Positions 56,666 through 59,180 of a DNA stretch of 64,000 nucleotides are shown piece by piece. This DNA is from Cydia pomonella (Eukaryota > Arthropoda > Insecta > Lepidoptera > Tortricidae). The stretch is taken from NCBI RefSeq assembly GCF_033807575.1, contig NC_084729.1:6758001-6822000 (forward strand), read 5' to 3'. Numbering within the stretch: position 1 is the stretch's first letter; every line of letters begins with the position of its first letter. The position numbers and the translations under genes are program-made. Under the pieces are notes generated by a model. It made no database searches and was not told where the DNA came from. It saw only the letters and a program-made list of their open reading frames with translations.

Positions 56666-56930
56666 AACAACAACATCGGAGGAGCCGCTTATTCGTTGAA
56701 AACCTTTAAGAACCCTAAATACCTGCTTCTTGAAGATCCAAAGAAGTCAGTTAATAAAGTTAAATTTTATTATATTTATTTCGTTTGAGTTTAAATGTTT
56801 ATCAAGTCTCAAACAACACGGAAAATCCTCAGCGTAGTTTAAAAAGTAATTACGCCATAGACTATCAAATTTATAGTAAAAAATTACAAAAAGCTGCACG
56901 CAAGCTCACCTGATACTCGTGTATGTCCAT
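7853..56930 (-). CDS. cnc: cap'n'collar CNC-bZIP transcription factor, 16-coding-exon isoform (537 aa)
   Basis: Nuclear transcription factor that in the family pairs with small Maf proteins and binds antioxidant-response-type sites to control stress, detoxification and developmental genes. The coding exons are 56930-56910, 46005-45896, 45338-45247, 44401-44325, 42797-42695, 27383-27303, 25365-25254, 24720-24627, 23447-23336, 22048-21912, 21664-21544, 14842-14753, 13587-13457, 12215-12042, 9761-9662 and 7911-7853. They sum to 1614 nt, every junction keeps phase, and every intron starts GT and ends AG. Domains in order: a Neh4/5-like segment with MSVEQRWQDLASLL; an acidic segment with NDEDLQLMDMAMNEG; a Ser-rich segment (DSASDSAVSS, PSLSDGEW); the CNC domain with VHDIINLPMDEFNERLSKHD; the basic region VAAQNCRKRKLDQI; the zipper; and a Neh3-like end with YSLQQAADGNVVLVPK. 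No Keap1-binding DLG/ETGE-type region is visible, so this form would be expected to escape Keap1. Family assignment is essentially certain; exon joins are inferred from phase and consensus sites. Confidence 0.96.
7912..9661. other. cnc last intron with LINE tail, MITE D and repeat E remnants
   Basis: A minus-oriented LINE 3' end is at about 8018-8110 (TTTATTTATTTATTTAACC, then GGCGGACTTAATGCC). A CAGTACATATGG hairpin repeat is at 8250-8472 and a diverged copy of repeat E at about 9222-9345. Otherwise AT-rich, without visible genes. Confidence 0.7.
8250..8472 (-). repeat. hairpin repeat D (CAGTACATATGG family), copy 1
   Basis: Contains CAGTACATATGGTG, CCGCACTAGTGCG, ATGTACTGTAAAACGTTGTA and ATCGATTTAAAACACTCC-type blocks. 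The same modules recur at 22231-22428, 44424-44582 and 44598-44820. CAGTACATATGG and CCATATGTACTG form one inverted pair; GATACAAGTGCG and CGCACATGTATCG form another. Probably a non-autonomous DNA transposon. Confidence 0.8.
9662..9761 (-). CDS. cnc: cnc coding exon 15 (Neh3-like)
   Basis: The acceptor is TATTTCCTTCCAG and the donor GTCAGT. Encodes NLRDAEGRPLSSAQ, then YSLQQAADGNVVLVPKMQH, ending in phase 1. LRDxxGxPxSxxxYSLQQ and the VLVPK box match the carboxy-terminal Neh3 region of Nrf factors, used for co-activator contact. In frame only if the bZIP exon uses its first donor (12041). Confidence 0.97.
9959..12189 (-). repeat. 157-bp tandem array of bZIP-exon zipper segment plus splice donor (14 copies)
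   Basis: On the minus strand each unit starts in CAAACTGGACC (zipper codons LDQ...), runs through the rest of the exon to VFQ, includes the donor GTGAGTATA and restarts. Donors lie at 12041, 11884, 11727 and every 157 bp down to 10000: fourteen complete units and a 32-bp partial at 9990-9959. Units are nearly identical. Differences seen: one G/A change at about 10492, a +1 A near 10972 with a -1 T near 11033 in the same unit, and one change at about 9972 in the terminal partial. The acceptor and basic region are not repeated, so no unit is an independent exon. As 157 = 3x52+1, each unit shifts frame. Confidence 0.97.
12042..12215 (-). CDS. cnc: cnc coding exon 14 (basic region and leucine zipper)
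   Basis: The acceptor is TTCTGTCTGCAG; the exon runs from VAAQNCRKRKLDQI through the zipper to ERFAALYRHVFQ, where CAA is followed by GTGAGTATAC. The basic region carries the NxxxCRxRK signature of CNC proteins that contacts the DNA major groove; the zipper pairs with small Maf. From CAAACTGGA (12189) onward the exon and the first bases of the intron are the first unit of a 157-bp tandem array filling most of the intron. Thirteen further copies of this donor follow. Confidence 0.97.
12216..13456. other. cnc intron between CNC and bZIP exons
   Basis: Holds a TIR element at 12475-12767 (ends CACTAAGGCCCT and AGGGCCTAAGTG) and otherwise AT-rich sequence with long T and A runs. No coding evidence. 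Confidence 0.6.
12475..12767. repeat. short terminal-inverted-repeat element
   Basis: Ends CACTAAGGCCCT on the left and AGGGCCTAAGTG on the right are inverted with one mismatch. The inside carries CG-rich blocks (CTACGCGCGTAGAACG; ACTCTACGCGTCTCG). MITE-like size; no target-site duplication established. Confidence 0.55.
13457..13587 (-). CDS. cnc: cnc coding exon 13 (CNC domain)
   Basis: The acceptor is CCAACGTCTGCAG and the donor GTAAGC. Encodes IPMEVHDIINLPMDEFNERL, then SKHDLSEAQLSLIRDIRRRG and KNK, ending in phase 0. This is the defining cap'n'collar homology domain that precedes the basic region and contributes to DNA binding. Confidence 0.98.
13659..14128. mobile_element. MITE F with 28-bp perfect terminal inverted repeats, internally interrupted
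   Basis: Ends TATACTCTGTATCTTTAGGT and its exact reverse complement (ACCTAAAGATACAGAGTATA). The uninterrupted relative at 37177-37421 shares the interior (GGGTAGATTTTGTTTAC, GATCCAGGCGG-type and TTGGTTAACCAA). Here the interior is split by about 250 bp: a LINE-tail repeat (13723-13815) and a CG-rich hairpin (about 13830-13975). The left end is 71 bp upstream of the CNC-domain exon acceptor. Confidence 0.85.
13723..13815 (-). repeat. LINE-tail repeat B, 3' fragment, nested in MITE F
   Basis: Reverse orientation of TACTACGTCGGTGGCAAACA, then AGCATACGGCC and the GCAACTCCAGAGGAGTTACA block. Same family as 23129-23291, 26255-26460, 55062-55378 and 60008-60245. Confidence 0.8.
14345..14747. repeat. 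repeat E inverted pair next to cnc exon 12
   Basis: Left arm (14345-14545, reverse) and right arm (14660-14747, forward) share GCACGTGC, AAAGGATTAG and GCTCGGGG blocks. The right arm ends within roughly 10 nt of the donor of the exon at 14753. Confidence 0.75.
14753..14842 (-). CDS. cnc: cnc coding exon 12 (start of CNC region, LSRDEKRAKALG)
   Basis: The acceptor TTTCTGTGTGGCAG and the donor GTATGTG frame the exon. Encodes VRRLTDGSVSDGGSSAAG, then HLSRDEKRAKAL, phase 2 bases in and 1 base out. RDEKRAKALG opens the conserved CNC block. Repeats crowd both ends: a LINE tail ends about 20 nt from the acceptor and a MITE arm begins about 10-20 nt past the donor. Confidence 0.96.
14860..15485 (-). 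pseudogene. truncated LINE reverse-transcriptase C-terminus and tail
   Basis: Minus-strand reading gives YGLILWGNAVEVVSL, KIQKKCVRVICN, LPCLYLREICNFVRSHHSYF, then in a shifted frame VLNMCIIVYNHLPEELKLL and AFKRSLTNWL. These match the region after the RT catalytic core in jockey/CR1-type LINEs. The tail TGCAAATAAATAATTT resembles 59618-59640. A frameshift near 15085 and the missing 5' part mark it as a dead fragment. It is in cnc orientation and ends about 20 nt from the acceptor of exon 12. Confidence 0.8.
15561..15915 (+). repeat. 5' tandem monomers of the LINE
   Basis: The segment starting CTACTCGTCGACTGTAATGG (15561) repeats at 15747 as CTACTTGTCGACTGTAATGG, period 186. Both contain CAAACTATAATTGTGTACTT and TTCATTTCGATACGCTGTAG. 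A third partial begins at about 15910. Tandem 5' monomers often act as internal promoters in LINEs; function here is inferred. Confidence 0.85.
16296..17198 (+). CDS. LINE ORF1 protein (300 aa)
   Basis: The ATG at 16296 is preferred over an upstream GTG in the same frame. Residues about 45-140 are heptad-rich and predicted coiled coil (LRKDLCGIRTEISDLKSTTE and following), likely for trimerisation. Then comes an RRM-like/baculovirus FP25-type region starting RINNLEISGIPFSKGENLDV, with HIHRVQRF and NVIVKFTQRRRKNEII further on. No CCHC knuckle is visible. Such proteins bind the element RNA as a chaperone. The frame is intact to TGA, suggesting a fairly young insertion. Confidence 0.85.
   Translation: MAMNELNASHASPAGLADSTPDLTSLRDESASVSHRKRKQPDCDLTQQFQDFRHELNESFKNYFADLRKDLCGIRTEISDLKSTTEQLLREQSVLKAEVNDIKTSNHATTNKINTLEKDLCEAKNTITSLSSDLLIKEQQCRINNLEISGIPFSKGENLDVIIRSIATKVGLTLTPTDIDHIHRVQRFMPKNTTANGFTMPPNVIVKFTQRRRKNEIIAAVRARRGLTTTDLGMDGASKPVFVNDHLAPHNKLLYKSVRELGRERNYKYIWLNDCKIFMRKNDNSKSIHISSENDLKKIV
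17530..20452 (+). pseudogene. LINE ORF2: endonuclease-reverse transcriptase, three frameshifts
   Basis: The endonuclease starts ISIYYQNVRGLRTK, with ITETWLND and LILGDFN catalytic-type motifs. The RT shows YTDFSKAFDKINHDLL (motif A), GIPQGSHLGPLLF (motif B) and YADDTKLF (catalytic motif C, about 19609). A C-terminal region with ILDFGSVVWSPY runs to TGA at 20450. The frame changes near 18640, 18770 and 19765. Two of these are at runs of eight or more A and the third is in an A-rich stretch. No ATG lies between the stop at 17503 and the first motif. The element is either recently inactivated or intact with homopolymer sequencing errors. Confidence 0.88.
20849..21543. other. cnc intron, repeat remnants
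   Basis: AT-rich. At 20955-21050 AGTCAATTTTTTTTCGCGAT and CAGTATGACCTA recur at about 63172-63240. At 21165-21280 ACACATATCAGTGAAA and AGATGGCAGTAAATTTACTG recur near 14140-14225, 28912-28995 and, inverted, 42335-42430. No coding evidence. Confidence 0.55.
21544..21664 (-). CDS. cnc: cnc coding exon 11
   Basis: The acceptor is TTTGATTGAACAG and the donor GTAACC. Encodes NGLASGPARYAYATPERV, then HNHTYSAPGLAPERPA, ending in phase 1 after DKR. GC-rich like its neighbour. The following intron (21543-14843) carries the two LINE insertions. Confidence 0.93.
21912..22048 (-). CDS. cnc: cnc coding exon 10 (Ala/Pro/His low-complexity)
   Basis: The acceptor is ATTGTTTGTCAG and the donor GTAACA. Encodes EFGARQLAHAHAHAPP, then APAPAPAPSVAPALDL and HSSHALLQ. 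The exon is markedly GC-rich because of Ala/Pro repeats, in contrast to AT-rich flanks. Ends in phase 0. Confidence 0.93.
22049..22635. repeat. dispersed repeat G interrupted by hairpin repeat D
   Basis: Flanks 22070-22200 (CAAGGGATGAAATGCACTGA; TTTGGCGCCCGAACGCA) and 22430-22628 (CTTTTTGCACACTTTACAGA; CAACAATGACCCTCATTCCG) match 37025-37170 and 37470-37670. Between them sits a D copy (22231-22428). Repeat G begins about 20 nt upstream of the exon 10 acceptor. Confidence 0.75.
22885..23070 (+). repeat. short copy of the GGGTTCCGTA / TACGAAACCCT element
   Basis: Starts near ACAAGTGCAAGCCGAACTCG and GGGTTCCGTACTTTTTAGTA; ends TTTGGGTACGAAACCCTAAA. Same family as the large element 30630-31955 and the fragment near 61858. 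Confidence 0.7.
23129..23291 (+). repeat. LINE-tail repeat B
   Basis: AGGTTGCCAGAGCTCAACGA, GGGTCGGCAACGCGCATGTA, GGCGGGCCGTATGCTTGTTT, CCACCGACGTAGTATT and then an A-run, consistent with a poly-A-tailed LINE end. Ends about 45 bp from the donor of cnc exon 9. Confidence 0.8.
23336..23447 (-). CDS. cnc: cnc coding exon 9
   Basis: The acceptor is TTTTTTGTTGACAG and the donor GTAAGT. Encodes EQNQPAPSMENLTPRPAV, then VKYECPEQTYTHENMHMH, ending in phase 1. A dispersed LINE-tail repeat ends about 45 bp beyond the donor. Confidence 0.92.
23601..23868 (+). mobile_element. tRNA-derived SINE (family A), copy 1
   Basis: A tRNA-like head has an A-box-type TGGCTTAGTGGGTAGTGAC and a B box GGTTCGAATCC. 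It is followed by GGTAAGGGCATTTATTTGTG, CCTGAGTCATGGATG, ATCGTTGTCTGAGTAC, GGACTTAGTCAATTTGTGTA and an AT-rich tail. Further copies: 28551, 36506 (partial), 38251, 51971 and 62077 (minus). A Pol III promoter-driven retroposon of a type common in moths. Confidence 0.88.
24627..24720 (-). CDS. cnc: cnc coding exon 8
   Basis: The acceptor is TTTTAATTTCAG and the donor GTATGG. Encodes SKFRPYDGSYGRERSHQ, then PQKKHHMFGKRCFQ, ending in phase 0. The segment is basic, with the cluster KKHH followed by GKR. No catalytic or named domain. Confidence 0.92.
24808..24985 (+). repeat. LINE-tail repeat B, 5' part
   Basis: GAGGTATGGGCACTGTGAAT, GTCATCTCGCTTTGTGTGGT, CCCAACTGGGGAAGAACCTC and TGTGTTCCTGCCGGTGA match the start of the fuller copy 55062-55378. 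Confidence 0.75.
25254..25365 (-). CDS. cnc: cnc coding exon 7 (Ser-rich, possible degron)
   Basis: The acceptor is TTCATTTCAG and the donor GTTTGT. Encodes DSASDSAVSSMGSERVPS, then LSDGEWCDGSDSAQEF. The DSxxS-type serines recall the beta-TrCP phosphodegron region (Neh6) of Nrf2, but equivalence is an inference. Ends with two bases of a codon. Confidence 0.95.
26255..26460 (+). repeat. LINE-tail repeat B, 3' part
   Basis: Runs from CACTAGACCCTACTCATAGT to CCACCGACGTAGTATAAAAA. Same orientation and end as 23129-23291 and 55062-55378. Confidence 0.8.
27090..27237. mobile_element. 148-bp hAT-type MITE with 8-bp target duplication
   Basis: Termini CAGTGGCGGATTTGCA and TGCAAATCCGCCACTG are perfect inverted repeats (16 bp). 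They are flanked by the direct repeat GGAACTCC at 27082-27089 and 27238-27245. The 8-bp duplication and CAGTGGCG-type ends fit hAT transposons. Lies 65 bp past the donor of cnc exon 6. Confidence 0.92.
27303..27383 (-). CDS. cnc: cnc coding exon 6 (MYTMRMLDG; shared by both isoforms)
   Basis: The acceptor is TATGTGTTGCAG and the donor GTCAGT. Encodes MYTMRMLDGAAGGHH, then HNHSHMMIA, entering and leaving in phase 1. MYTMRMLD is a conserved insect Cnc motif. A 148-bp hAT-type MITE lies 65 bp past its donor. Confidence 0.95.
28551..28816 (+). mobile_element. tRNA-derived SINE (family A), copy 2
   Basis: Head CTGGCCTAGTGGGTACCCTG and B box GGTTCGAATCC, body as in copy 1 including CCTGAGTCATGGATG, and AT-rich tail. 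Confidence 0.88.
29368..29453. repeat. hairpin repeat with 27-bp arms
   Basis: Arms 29368-29394 (GAACCACGTTCGACGTGTTG...) and 29427-29453 (...CAACACGTTGAACGTGGTTC) are inverted with one mismatch. A flanking AGGGCCTACCGC resembles the edges of hairpins at about 43968 and 54885, suggesting one loose family. Confidence 0.75.
29818..30070 (+). repeat. retroposon fragment with tRNA-like segment
   Basis: CCGGGATCTCGGAAACGGCT, GCTGAAATTTGGTATATGGG and the reverse copy at about 49200-49330 define a dispersed LINE-type repeat. At 30000-30068 CAGCGGGTTAAGACGC and GGGTTCGAATC resemble Pol III A and B boxes, followed by T-rich sequence. Retroposon-derived rather than a tRNA gene. Confidence 0.6.
30630..31955 (+). 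mobile_element. dispersed element with internal 285-bp tandem repeats (about 4 copies)
   Basis: Edges are AAGTGCGAGTCGGACTCGCG plus GGGTTCCGTA (30655 on) and TTTGGCTACGGAACCCTAAA (to 31955), so the ends carry a short inverted GGGTTCCGTA. The landmark CGCGCAAACT recurs at 30761, 31045, 31330 and 31616 (spacing 284-286). Each unit includes a G-run near GAAGTTAC and CCCCACACGTATGGGTTTGA. A short relative lies at 22885-23070. No coding capacity. Confidence 0.85.
32270..32307. promoter_or_regulatory. paired TATCGATATCGATA motifs
   Basis: Two copies of TATCGATATCGATA (32270-32283 and 32294-32307) are separated by ten bases. Each carries overlapping TATCGATA, the DREF-binding DRE core, and CGATA, the BEAF-32-type insulator core known in Drosophila. 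They lie in the intron about 2.2 kb into the short-isoform transcript. Function is inferred from motif identity only. Confidence 0.35.
32711..32893. repeat. hairpin repeat with about 60-bp arms
   Basis: Ends CCCCTAGTGTAA and TTTACACTAGGGG are inverted. Inner blocks GACGTACGCGTTTGCGTTGT and ACGCAAACGCGTACGTCACG also pair, as do CTCATTTTGT and ACAAAATGAG. MITE-like. Confidence 0.8.
34439..34556 (-). CDS. cnc: cnc alternative first coding exon (MDLSVSPFAYGAY)
   Basis: Opens with ATG and encodes MDLSVSPFAYGAYLPPF, SHLLYPDPVEYLSSYYKLYD and the first base of Gly, followed by donor GTAAGT. No acceptor is evident immediately upstream. The residues are unusually Tyr/Pro-rich and look conserved. It gives the short isoform its own start. 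Confidence 0.85.
34557..36340. other. sequence upstream of the cnc short isoform; no gene seen
   Basis: Should contain 5' UTR and promoter of the short isoform next to 34557. No convincing TATA or initiator was chosen. CTTATAAGAGG near 35569 is a weak TATA-like candidate. Short open stretches here lack protein features. Confidence 0.45.
36345..36626 (+). repeat. RTE-type LINE tail joined to a partial SINE A tail
   Basis: GCCCGCGACTTCGTCTGCGT, ACTATCCCATGTCCTTCTCA and AGCGGTTTAAGCGTGA are typical of lepidopteran RTE-like tails; 48983-49115 is a second copy. It then continues as the SINE A 3' half (TTGTCTGAGTACCCACAATA; GGACTTAGTCAATTTGTGTA) to 36626. Confidence 0.7.
37025..37670. repeat. dispersed repeat G interrupted by MITE F
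   Basis: Same host repeat as 22049-22635 (CAAGGGATGAAAGGCACTCA; TTTGGCGCTCGAACGCAGTG; CAACAATGACGCTCTTTCGG), here split by MITE F at 37177-37421. Confidence 0.75.
37177..37421. mobile_element. MITE F, uninterrupted copy (245 bp)
   Basis: Terminal inverted repeats TATACTCTGTATATTTAGGT and ACCTAAAAATACAGAGTATA extend to about 40 bp with mismatches. The interior has TTGGTTAACCAACC and GATCCAGGCGG in reverse. Second copy at 13659-14128. Confidence 0.85.
38017..38658. mobile_element. TIR element built from GTCCA/CGTCA motifs, with nested SINE
   Basis: The left end GGCTCAGAACCGCTTCGTCC and right end GGACGAAGCAGTCCTGAGCC are inverted with few mismatches, and pairing continues through ATCCTATTTCGTCACCTT. 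The interior repeats short CGTCAC/GTCCAC words in each half in opposite sense. SINE A (38251-38479) has inserted in the middle. Confidence 0.8.
38251..38479 (+). mobile_element. tRNA-derived SINE (family A), copy 4, 5'-truncated head
   Basis: Starts within the head (CTACGAAGCTGATGGTCCC; GGTTCAAATCC), then the common body with CCTGAGTCATGGGTG and tail. Nested inside the TIR element 38017-38658. Confidence 0.85.
38888..38946. repeat. 26-bp hairpin with 7-nt loop
   Basis: Arms 38888-38913 (CCAAGGATCCGTGTAGCAAC...) and 38921-38946 (...GTTGCCACACGGATCCTTGG) pair with one mismatch around TGTAGTA. Could be a MITE core or structured-RNA source. Confidence 0.8.
40588..41215 (+). repeat. minisatellite, six units of about 101-109 bp
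   Basis: GAGAAATGCATAGTAATGAC and variants start at about 40591, 40692, 40801, 40905, 41006 and 41109. Each unit also has TTTTAGTCGTTGTCAATAGT-like and GTAAACAATAA blocks. Units are clearly diverged, so the array is older than the 157-bp array. Confidence 0.85.
42695..42797 (-). CDS. cnc: cnc coding exon 5 (acidic EDLQLMDMA segment)
   Basis: The acceptor TTTATTCGTGTAG precedes it and the donor GTCAGTCAC follows. Encodes NGTGEMPPPPASDGF, then SILNDEDLQLMDMAMNE, and ends in phase 1. The DEDLQLMDMA block is an acidic/hydrophobic activation-type motif conserved in insect Cnc and Nrf1-like proteins. Its donor shares phase with the alternative first exon at 34439, so both splice to 27383. Confidence 0.95.
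44325..44401 (-). CDS. cnc: cnc coding exon 4
   Basis: The acceptor is TTTGTGTTGCAG and the donor GTACAC. Encodes AAATPLEGAYKAETHHPQ then HDNIYYQ, ending in phase 0. A dispersed hairpin repeat begins about 22 nt upstream of the acceptor (at about 44424), so part of the branch-point region may be repeat-derived. Confidence 0.9.
44424..44582. repeat. hairpin repeat D, copy 3, abutting cnc exon 4
   Basis: GATACAAGTGCAGAAAATAG, GAGTTGCGAATTACCT and ATGTACTGTAATA-type blocks. Starts about 22 nt upstream of the acceptor of the exon at 44401. Confidence 0.8.
44598..44820. repeat. hairpin repeat D, copy 4 (fullest)
   Basis: ACGATACAAGTGCGAAAAAT, ACACGAGTTGCGTATTACCT, TTACAGTACATATGGCCC, CGCACTAGTGCGGTAAAGTA and ACCATATGTACTGTAA in order. 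Directly neighbours copy 3, giving a tandem pair. Confidence 0.85.
44880..45092 (-). mobile_element. tRNA-derived SINE (second family), minus strand
   Basis: The reverse strand near 45085-45012 reads GGTAGCCTAGCGTTAAGAGC, then GGTCGCGGGTTCAAACCCGG and GCTCGTACCA: A and B boxes of a tRNA-like head. The body follows, with TTTCCGGAACTTAAGTACGC and GAAGACATCGTAATGGAACT. A related head is near 59785-59825. Confidence 0.7.
45247..45338 (-). CDS. cnc: cnc coding exon 3 (Ala/His-rich)
   Basis: The acceptor is TTTGTGTTACAG and the donor GTGAGT. It encodes a low-complexity His/Ala/Gly stretch (AHAHAHGAGGYAHNYH), then APIAPIPDKHPDAY. The exon takes two bases from the previous exon and passes one base on. 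It has no recognisable domain; membership rests on phase, splice sites and position. Confidence 0.9.
45896..46005 (-). CDS. cnc: cnc coding exon 2 (Neh4/5-like, EQRWQDLASLL)
   Basis: The acceptor TTCCATGCTTCCAG precedes the exon and the donor GTCAGT follows it. It encodes SLMRTMSVEQRWQDLASLL, then a Pro- and His/Gln-rich tail. The EQRWQDLASLL motif is a strongly conserved insect CNC signature, related to the vertebrate Neh4/Neh5 activation region. Starts in phase 0 and ends with two bases of a codon, completed as Ser by the exon at 45338. Confidence 0.95.
47798..47922. repeat. hairpin MITE C (CAGTAGAAAAAGGCG family)
   Basis: GGCAAGCCAATTTTGTCAGT, TAGAAAATGCGCGAAA and GCCGCCTTTTTCTACTGAGA form inverted ends. 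Relatives, in either orientation, are near 21793, 30325, 30480, 34290, 36745, 39195, 53720 and 59045, so about nine copies lie in this window. Confidence 0.8.
48620..48731. repeat. hairpin repeat with perfect 28-bp arms
   Basis: Arms 48620-48647 (TACAGTCAGCGTCAAATACT...) and 48704-48731 (...AGTATTTGACGCTGACTGTA) are exact inverted repeats. An inner pair CCATA/TATGG extends the hairpin. MITE-like. Confidence 0.85.
49930..50205 (+). pseudogene. LINE ORF2 C-terminal zinc-finger remnant
   Basis: Plus-strand reading gives ATCRFCQESEETAMHILRFC, then HLGRHVLQPYEVQ, a stop, RIWNFLDSTG and further stops. CxxC...HxxxxC at the end of LINE ORF2 proteins is a known zinc-binding tail. Broken by several stops. 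Confidence 0.75.
50601..50765. promoter_or_regulatory. isolated GC/CpG-rich block, possible alternative promoter or 5' exon
   Basis: Rich in CG (GCGGCGGCGCGCGCCGGAGC; GACGGGCTGTGCGCGCGTTG) within AT-rich intron, about 4.6 kb upstream of cnc exon 2. No repeat identity was noticed. It could hold a noncoding first exon or enhancer. Speculative. Confidence 0.25.
51336..51600. repeat. hairpin repeat followed by a reverse LINE tail with GATA microsatellite
   Basis: Arms at 51336-51357 (CTTACATCTACACGGTC) and 51412-51432 (GACCGTGTAGATGTAA) are inverted. GATAGATAGATAGATAGATA at about 51448-51468 leads into AATCATTTATTTGGCAGCTG, the look of a minus-oriented LINE 3' end. Confidence 0.65.
51971..52182 (+). 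mobile_element. tRNA-derived SINE (family A), copy 5, head truncated
   Basis: Starts at the B-box region (TCAAATCCTGGTAAGGGCAT), then body with CCTGAGTCATGGGTG, TTGTCTAAGTACCC, GGACTTAGTCAATTTGTGTA and AT tail. Confidence 0.85.
52550..53365. repeat. GC-richer dispersed repeats with short duplications
   Basis: GGCCATCGCGCTGGTCCAGC at about 52850 recurs as GGCCATCTCGCTGGTCCAGC at about 52906, giving two about 56-bp units. At 53094-53365 CGGGGGAAACCAGGGGCGAT and CGGGCGGCCTGTAGGCCGCA look retroelement-derived. No intact frame. Confidence 0.5.
54640..54895. repeat. two adjacent hairpin repeats, one related to the 128-bp inverted repeat
   Basis: 54645-54755 is a diverged copy of the 1740-1867 arm (ATGGTCGGCTCTTTATCATT; ATGCCTGTCACGTTTTAGCA). 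54759-54895 is a hairpin with ACCGCAAAAATCGAAGTTCG at one end and TGCGCGGTAGGC at the other. Confidence 0.7.
55062..55378 (+). repeat. LINE-tail repeat B, fullest copy
   Basis: AGAGGTATGGGCATTGTGAA through CCCAACTGGGGAACTACCTC, GTTGTGTTCCTGCCGGTGAG and GGCGGGCCGTATGCTTGTTT to CCACCGACGTGGTATAAAAA. Ends in an A-run, consistent with retroposition. Confidence 0.8.
56593..56757 (+). CDS. possible terminal exon with CAA-repeat tract (poly-Gln or poly-Asn), uncertain
   Basis: A T-run ending TTTATAG (56592) resembles a strong acceptor. One frame reads SANEQASREQQQHQQQQQQ, then HRRSRLFVENL and TAA near 56710, with AATAAA at about 56752. Another frame stays open through GGAAYSLKTFKNPKYLLLED. No partner exons on the plus strand were recognised. 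It could instead be a CAA/CAT microsatellite inside the cnc intron. Confidence 0.25.
56910..56930 (-). CDS. cnc: cnc coding exon 1 (alternative first exon, MDIHEYQ)
   Basis: Seven codons from ATG, ending CAG followed by GTGAGC. No acceptor-like AG precedes the ATG closely, so the sequence upstream (higher coordinates) is probably 5' UTR and the exon a true first exon. It ends in phase 0, matching the exon at 46005, about 10.9 kb downstream in the gene. With only 21 coding bases, the call depends on the ATG, the strong donor and phase agreement. The long CncC isoform may bypass it and use exons beyond the window. Confidence 0.6.
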
Positions 56931-59180
56931 TATTATATCGTTAAATTAAAACTTACAAAAAACTAACACAAAAATATTGCACTTATTCAGACTGTCCACA
57001 AAAAGTGGTAATATTGCACAAATTTATATCAGGTACTTAAAACGAAAGTCACATTTTTATCACATTCGCGCACTCATTCCGAATTTAAAAAAGCTGTAAC
57101 GTTGGCATTTCCCGCGCATTGTTATAAGTATTAAATATAAACGTCTTGGCTGAATACGCCAGGAGCGCTATGCCATTAAAAAAAAAGTAAACGTCATAAA
57201 AAAAGATAGTGTCATAGTTTTTCGCGTTCCATATTTGAAAAGCGCGCGGATCGCGCAGCGTGTCGTTGGTCACTGTGCGCTTGTTATTTACCGTATCTTT
57301 GGACCGTTCGTGAAAAAAGTTGGTCAAGTGCTCTATGCCTCTTTGTATTACGGGTTCTGTTCTTAGAAAATGTAATTAGGTTTTTTATGGCGTGCATCAA
57401 GGAGGATTCGGAAATTGTTTGACACGGTTGGATTTAGTATTTCCTGGCGAATTTAAACTATAAACACGAGGAAATGAAAAACGTGAGTTACACCGTAAAA
57501 ATAATTTACTATTGCTTTTTAATAGAAATAAGATTCGCTGTTAAATGTCAAATAGACAAACTTTTAACTAATTTTTAATAGAGCTCTTAACTTTATTTTT
57601 TGTAAAGTCAAAAAATGTTTTAGACATTGACTGTAATTATTAACTTTGAACGCTATTTATTAATATATCCTCAAGCTTTACATCAAAAGTATTCAAAATT
57701 AAAACCTCATCTTTCTTACGTAACCAGATCTATTGTTACAAAATTTTTGATGTATGATGACATGACGCTCGTTACCACAAAAGAGCTTTCTAGGCAACTT
57801 TTAAAAGCTCCCATAGCCGCGGTACCCTAAAAAAAGCTAATACCTAATACTAACGTGTGAAATCGTCAGAATGGCCGCGAACGTCATTTTCTAACTGTAC
57901 ACGCCAAATACCAACATAACTCTGCCGGTGGTTAAATCCCGAACTATCATTATCCTATACTATATTCTAGATAAATGAGACAAGTGGCGCTGCAGTGAGC
58001 GGTATTTTTAAGTTGGTAAAAAGTAAGGAGGCTGCTTTCTTTAGATGTCTATGGTATAAAGTTGGCTATGGTACTATAGTGCGTTTTGAACGGAGTGTAA
58101 TTATGTAGTGATGTGATTGAAGCATTATTAATGATATGTTCTTATCACATATTAAATCGCAATAATTTTATTAAAATTAGAAATACGCTGTGCATAATTA
58201 ATTAACCTACGTATATTGTGAATATTAATGGCAATAAATTATTTCTATTTATTATTTTTTTATTCACAAAAAATGCTACTCATGAAATAATAATAATTTC
58301 AACGTTATAGTTGAATTGAACTGTTATCAAAAATCAAACTTTGCTCGTGAGTCCAGTACAACGTTTATTATGTTTCCTACAGGAACATTAAGTTTAGGGC
58401 TGAATAATCGATATGAACACTGCGCCATTGTGTATTTGATCTCTGAACAGTTAAATCAAATCATTAAAATTTCTTAAATAAGCCAGCCTTAAAATAAAGT
58501 AAAAGCTCCATTACAATAAAATAACACATAAAATTTGGTAAAATACCGTTGCATTTTGCCGTTAATTCACACCACTATCCATCAATTCGAATTCAATTTT
58601 GGAACACCTGATTGATTGTCCGAGCACAGACAAGAACTTACAAATATACTTTTCCTACGTAAACTTGCAAATAACAACTTTATAACTATGTGACAACGTT
58701 GAAAATCAAATGACAAGTGCTCAGGTCGAAAGGCAAAGTTGATTGCTGCCAACAATACTTTTCAAAGTTACAATCATTTCTACATTTATTTGATTGAGTC
58801 TCATTTAATTATTTTCTATGGAAACGAAATTACTTTGTCATTTGTGTTTTTAATGATGTGATTTCTAATTATTGTTTTTATTTAAATAGAAAGAGGGAAA
58901 TTCAGGTTGTTTTTTATGACTTTTATAATGGGTACTTGTTAAGTTGTTTGCGAAAAACACGACTTGTCTAGTATCTATGTCAGCATGTACACAAAACATT
59001 TGTGGATTATCCCTAGTGCTATTTGATATCTATATTATAGTCAAACGGTCAGTAGAAAAGGCGCGAAATTCAAATTTTCTATGGGACGATAACCCTTTGC
59101 GCCTACATTTTTTTATATTTGGCGCTTTTTTCTACCGACGAAAATGACTTGACAGTCTATTTTAATTAAAGTAGTGTAAT
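56931..59180. other. sequence upstream of the cnc MDIHEYQ exon; no gene seen
   Basis: Should hold the 5' UTR and promoter of the 537-aa form. 57225-57310 is richer in CG (AAAGCGCGCGGATCGCGCAG) and is the best local candidate promoter, without a clear TATA. A MITE C copy is at 59045-59155. Open stretches here show no protein features. Confidence 0.45.
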
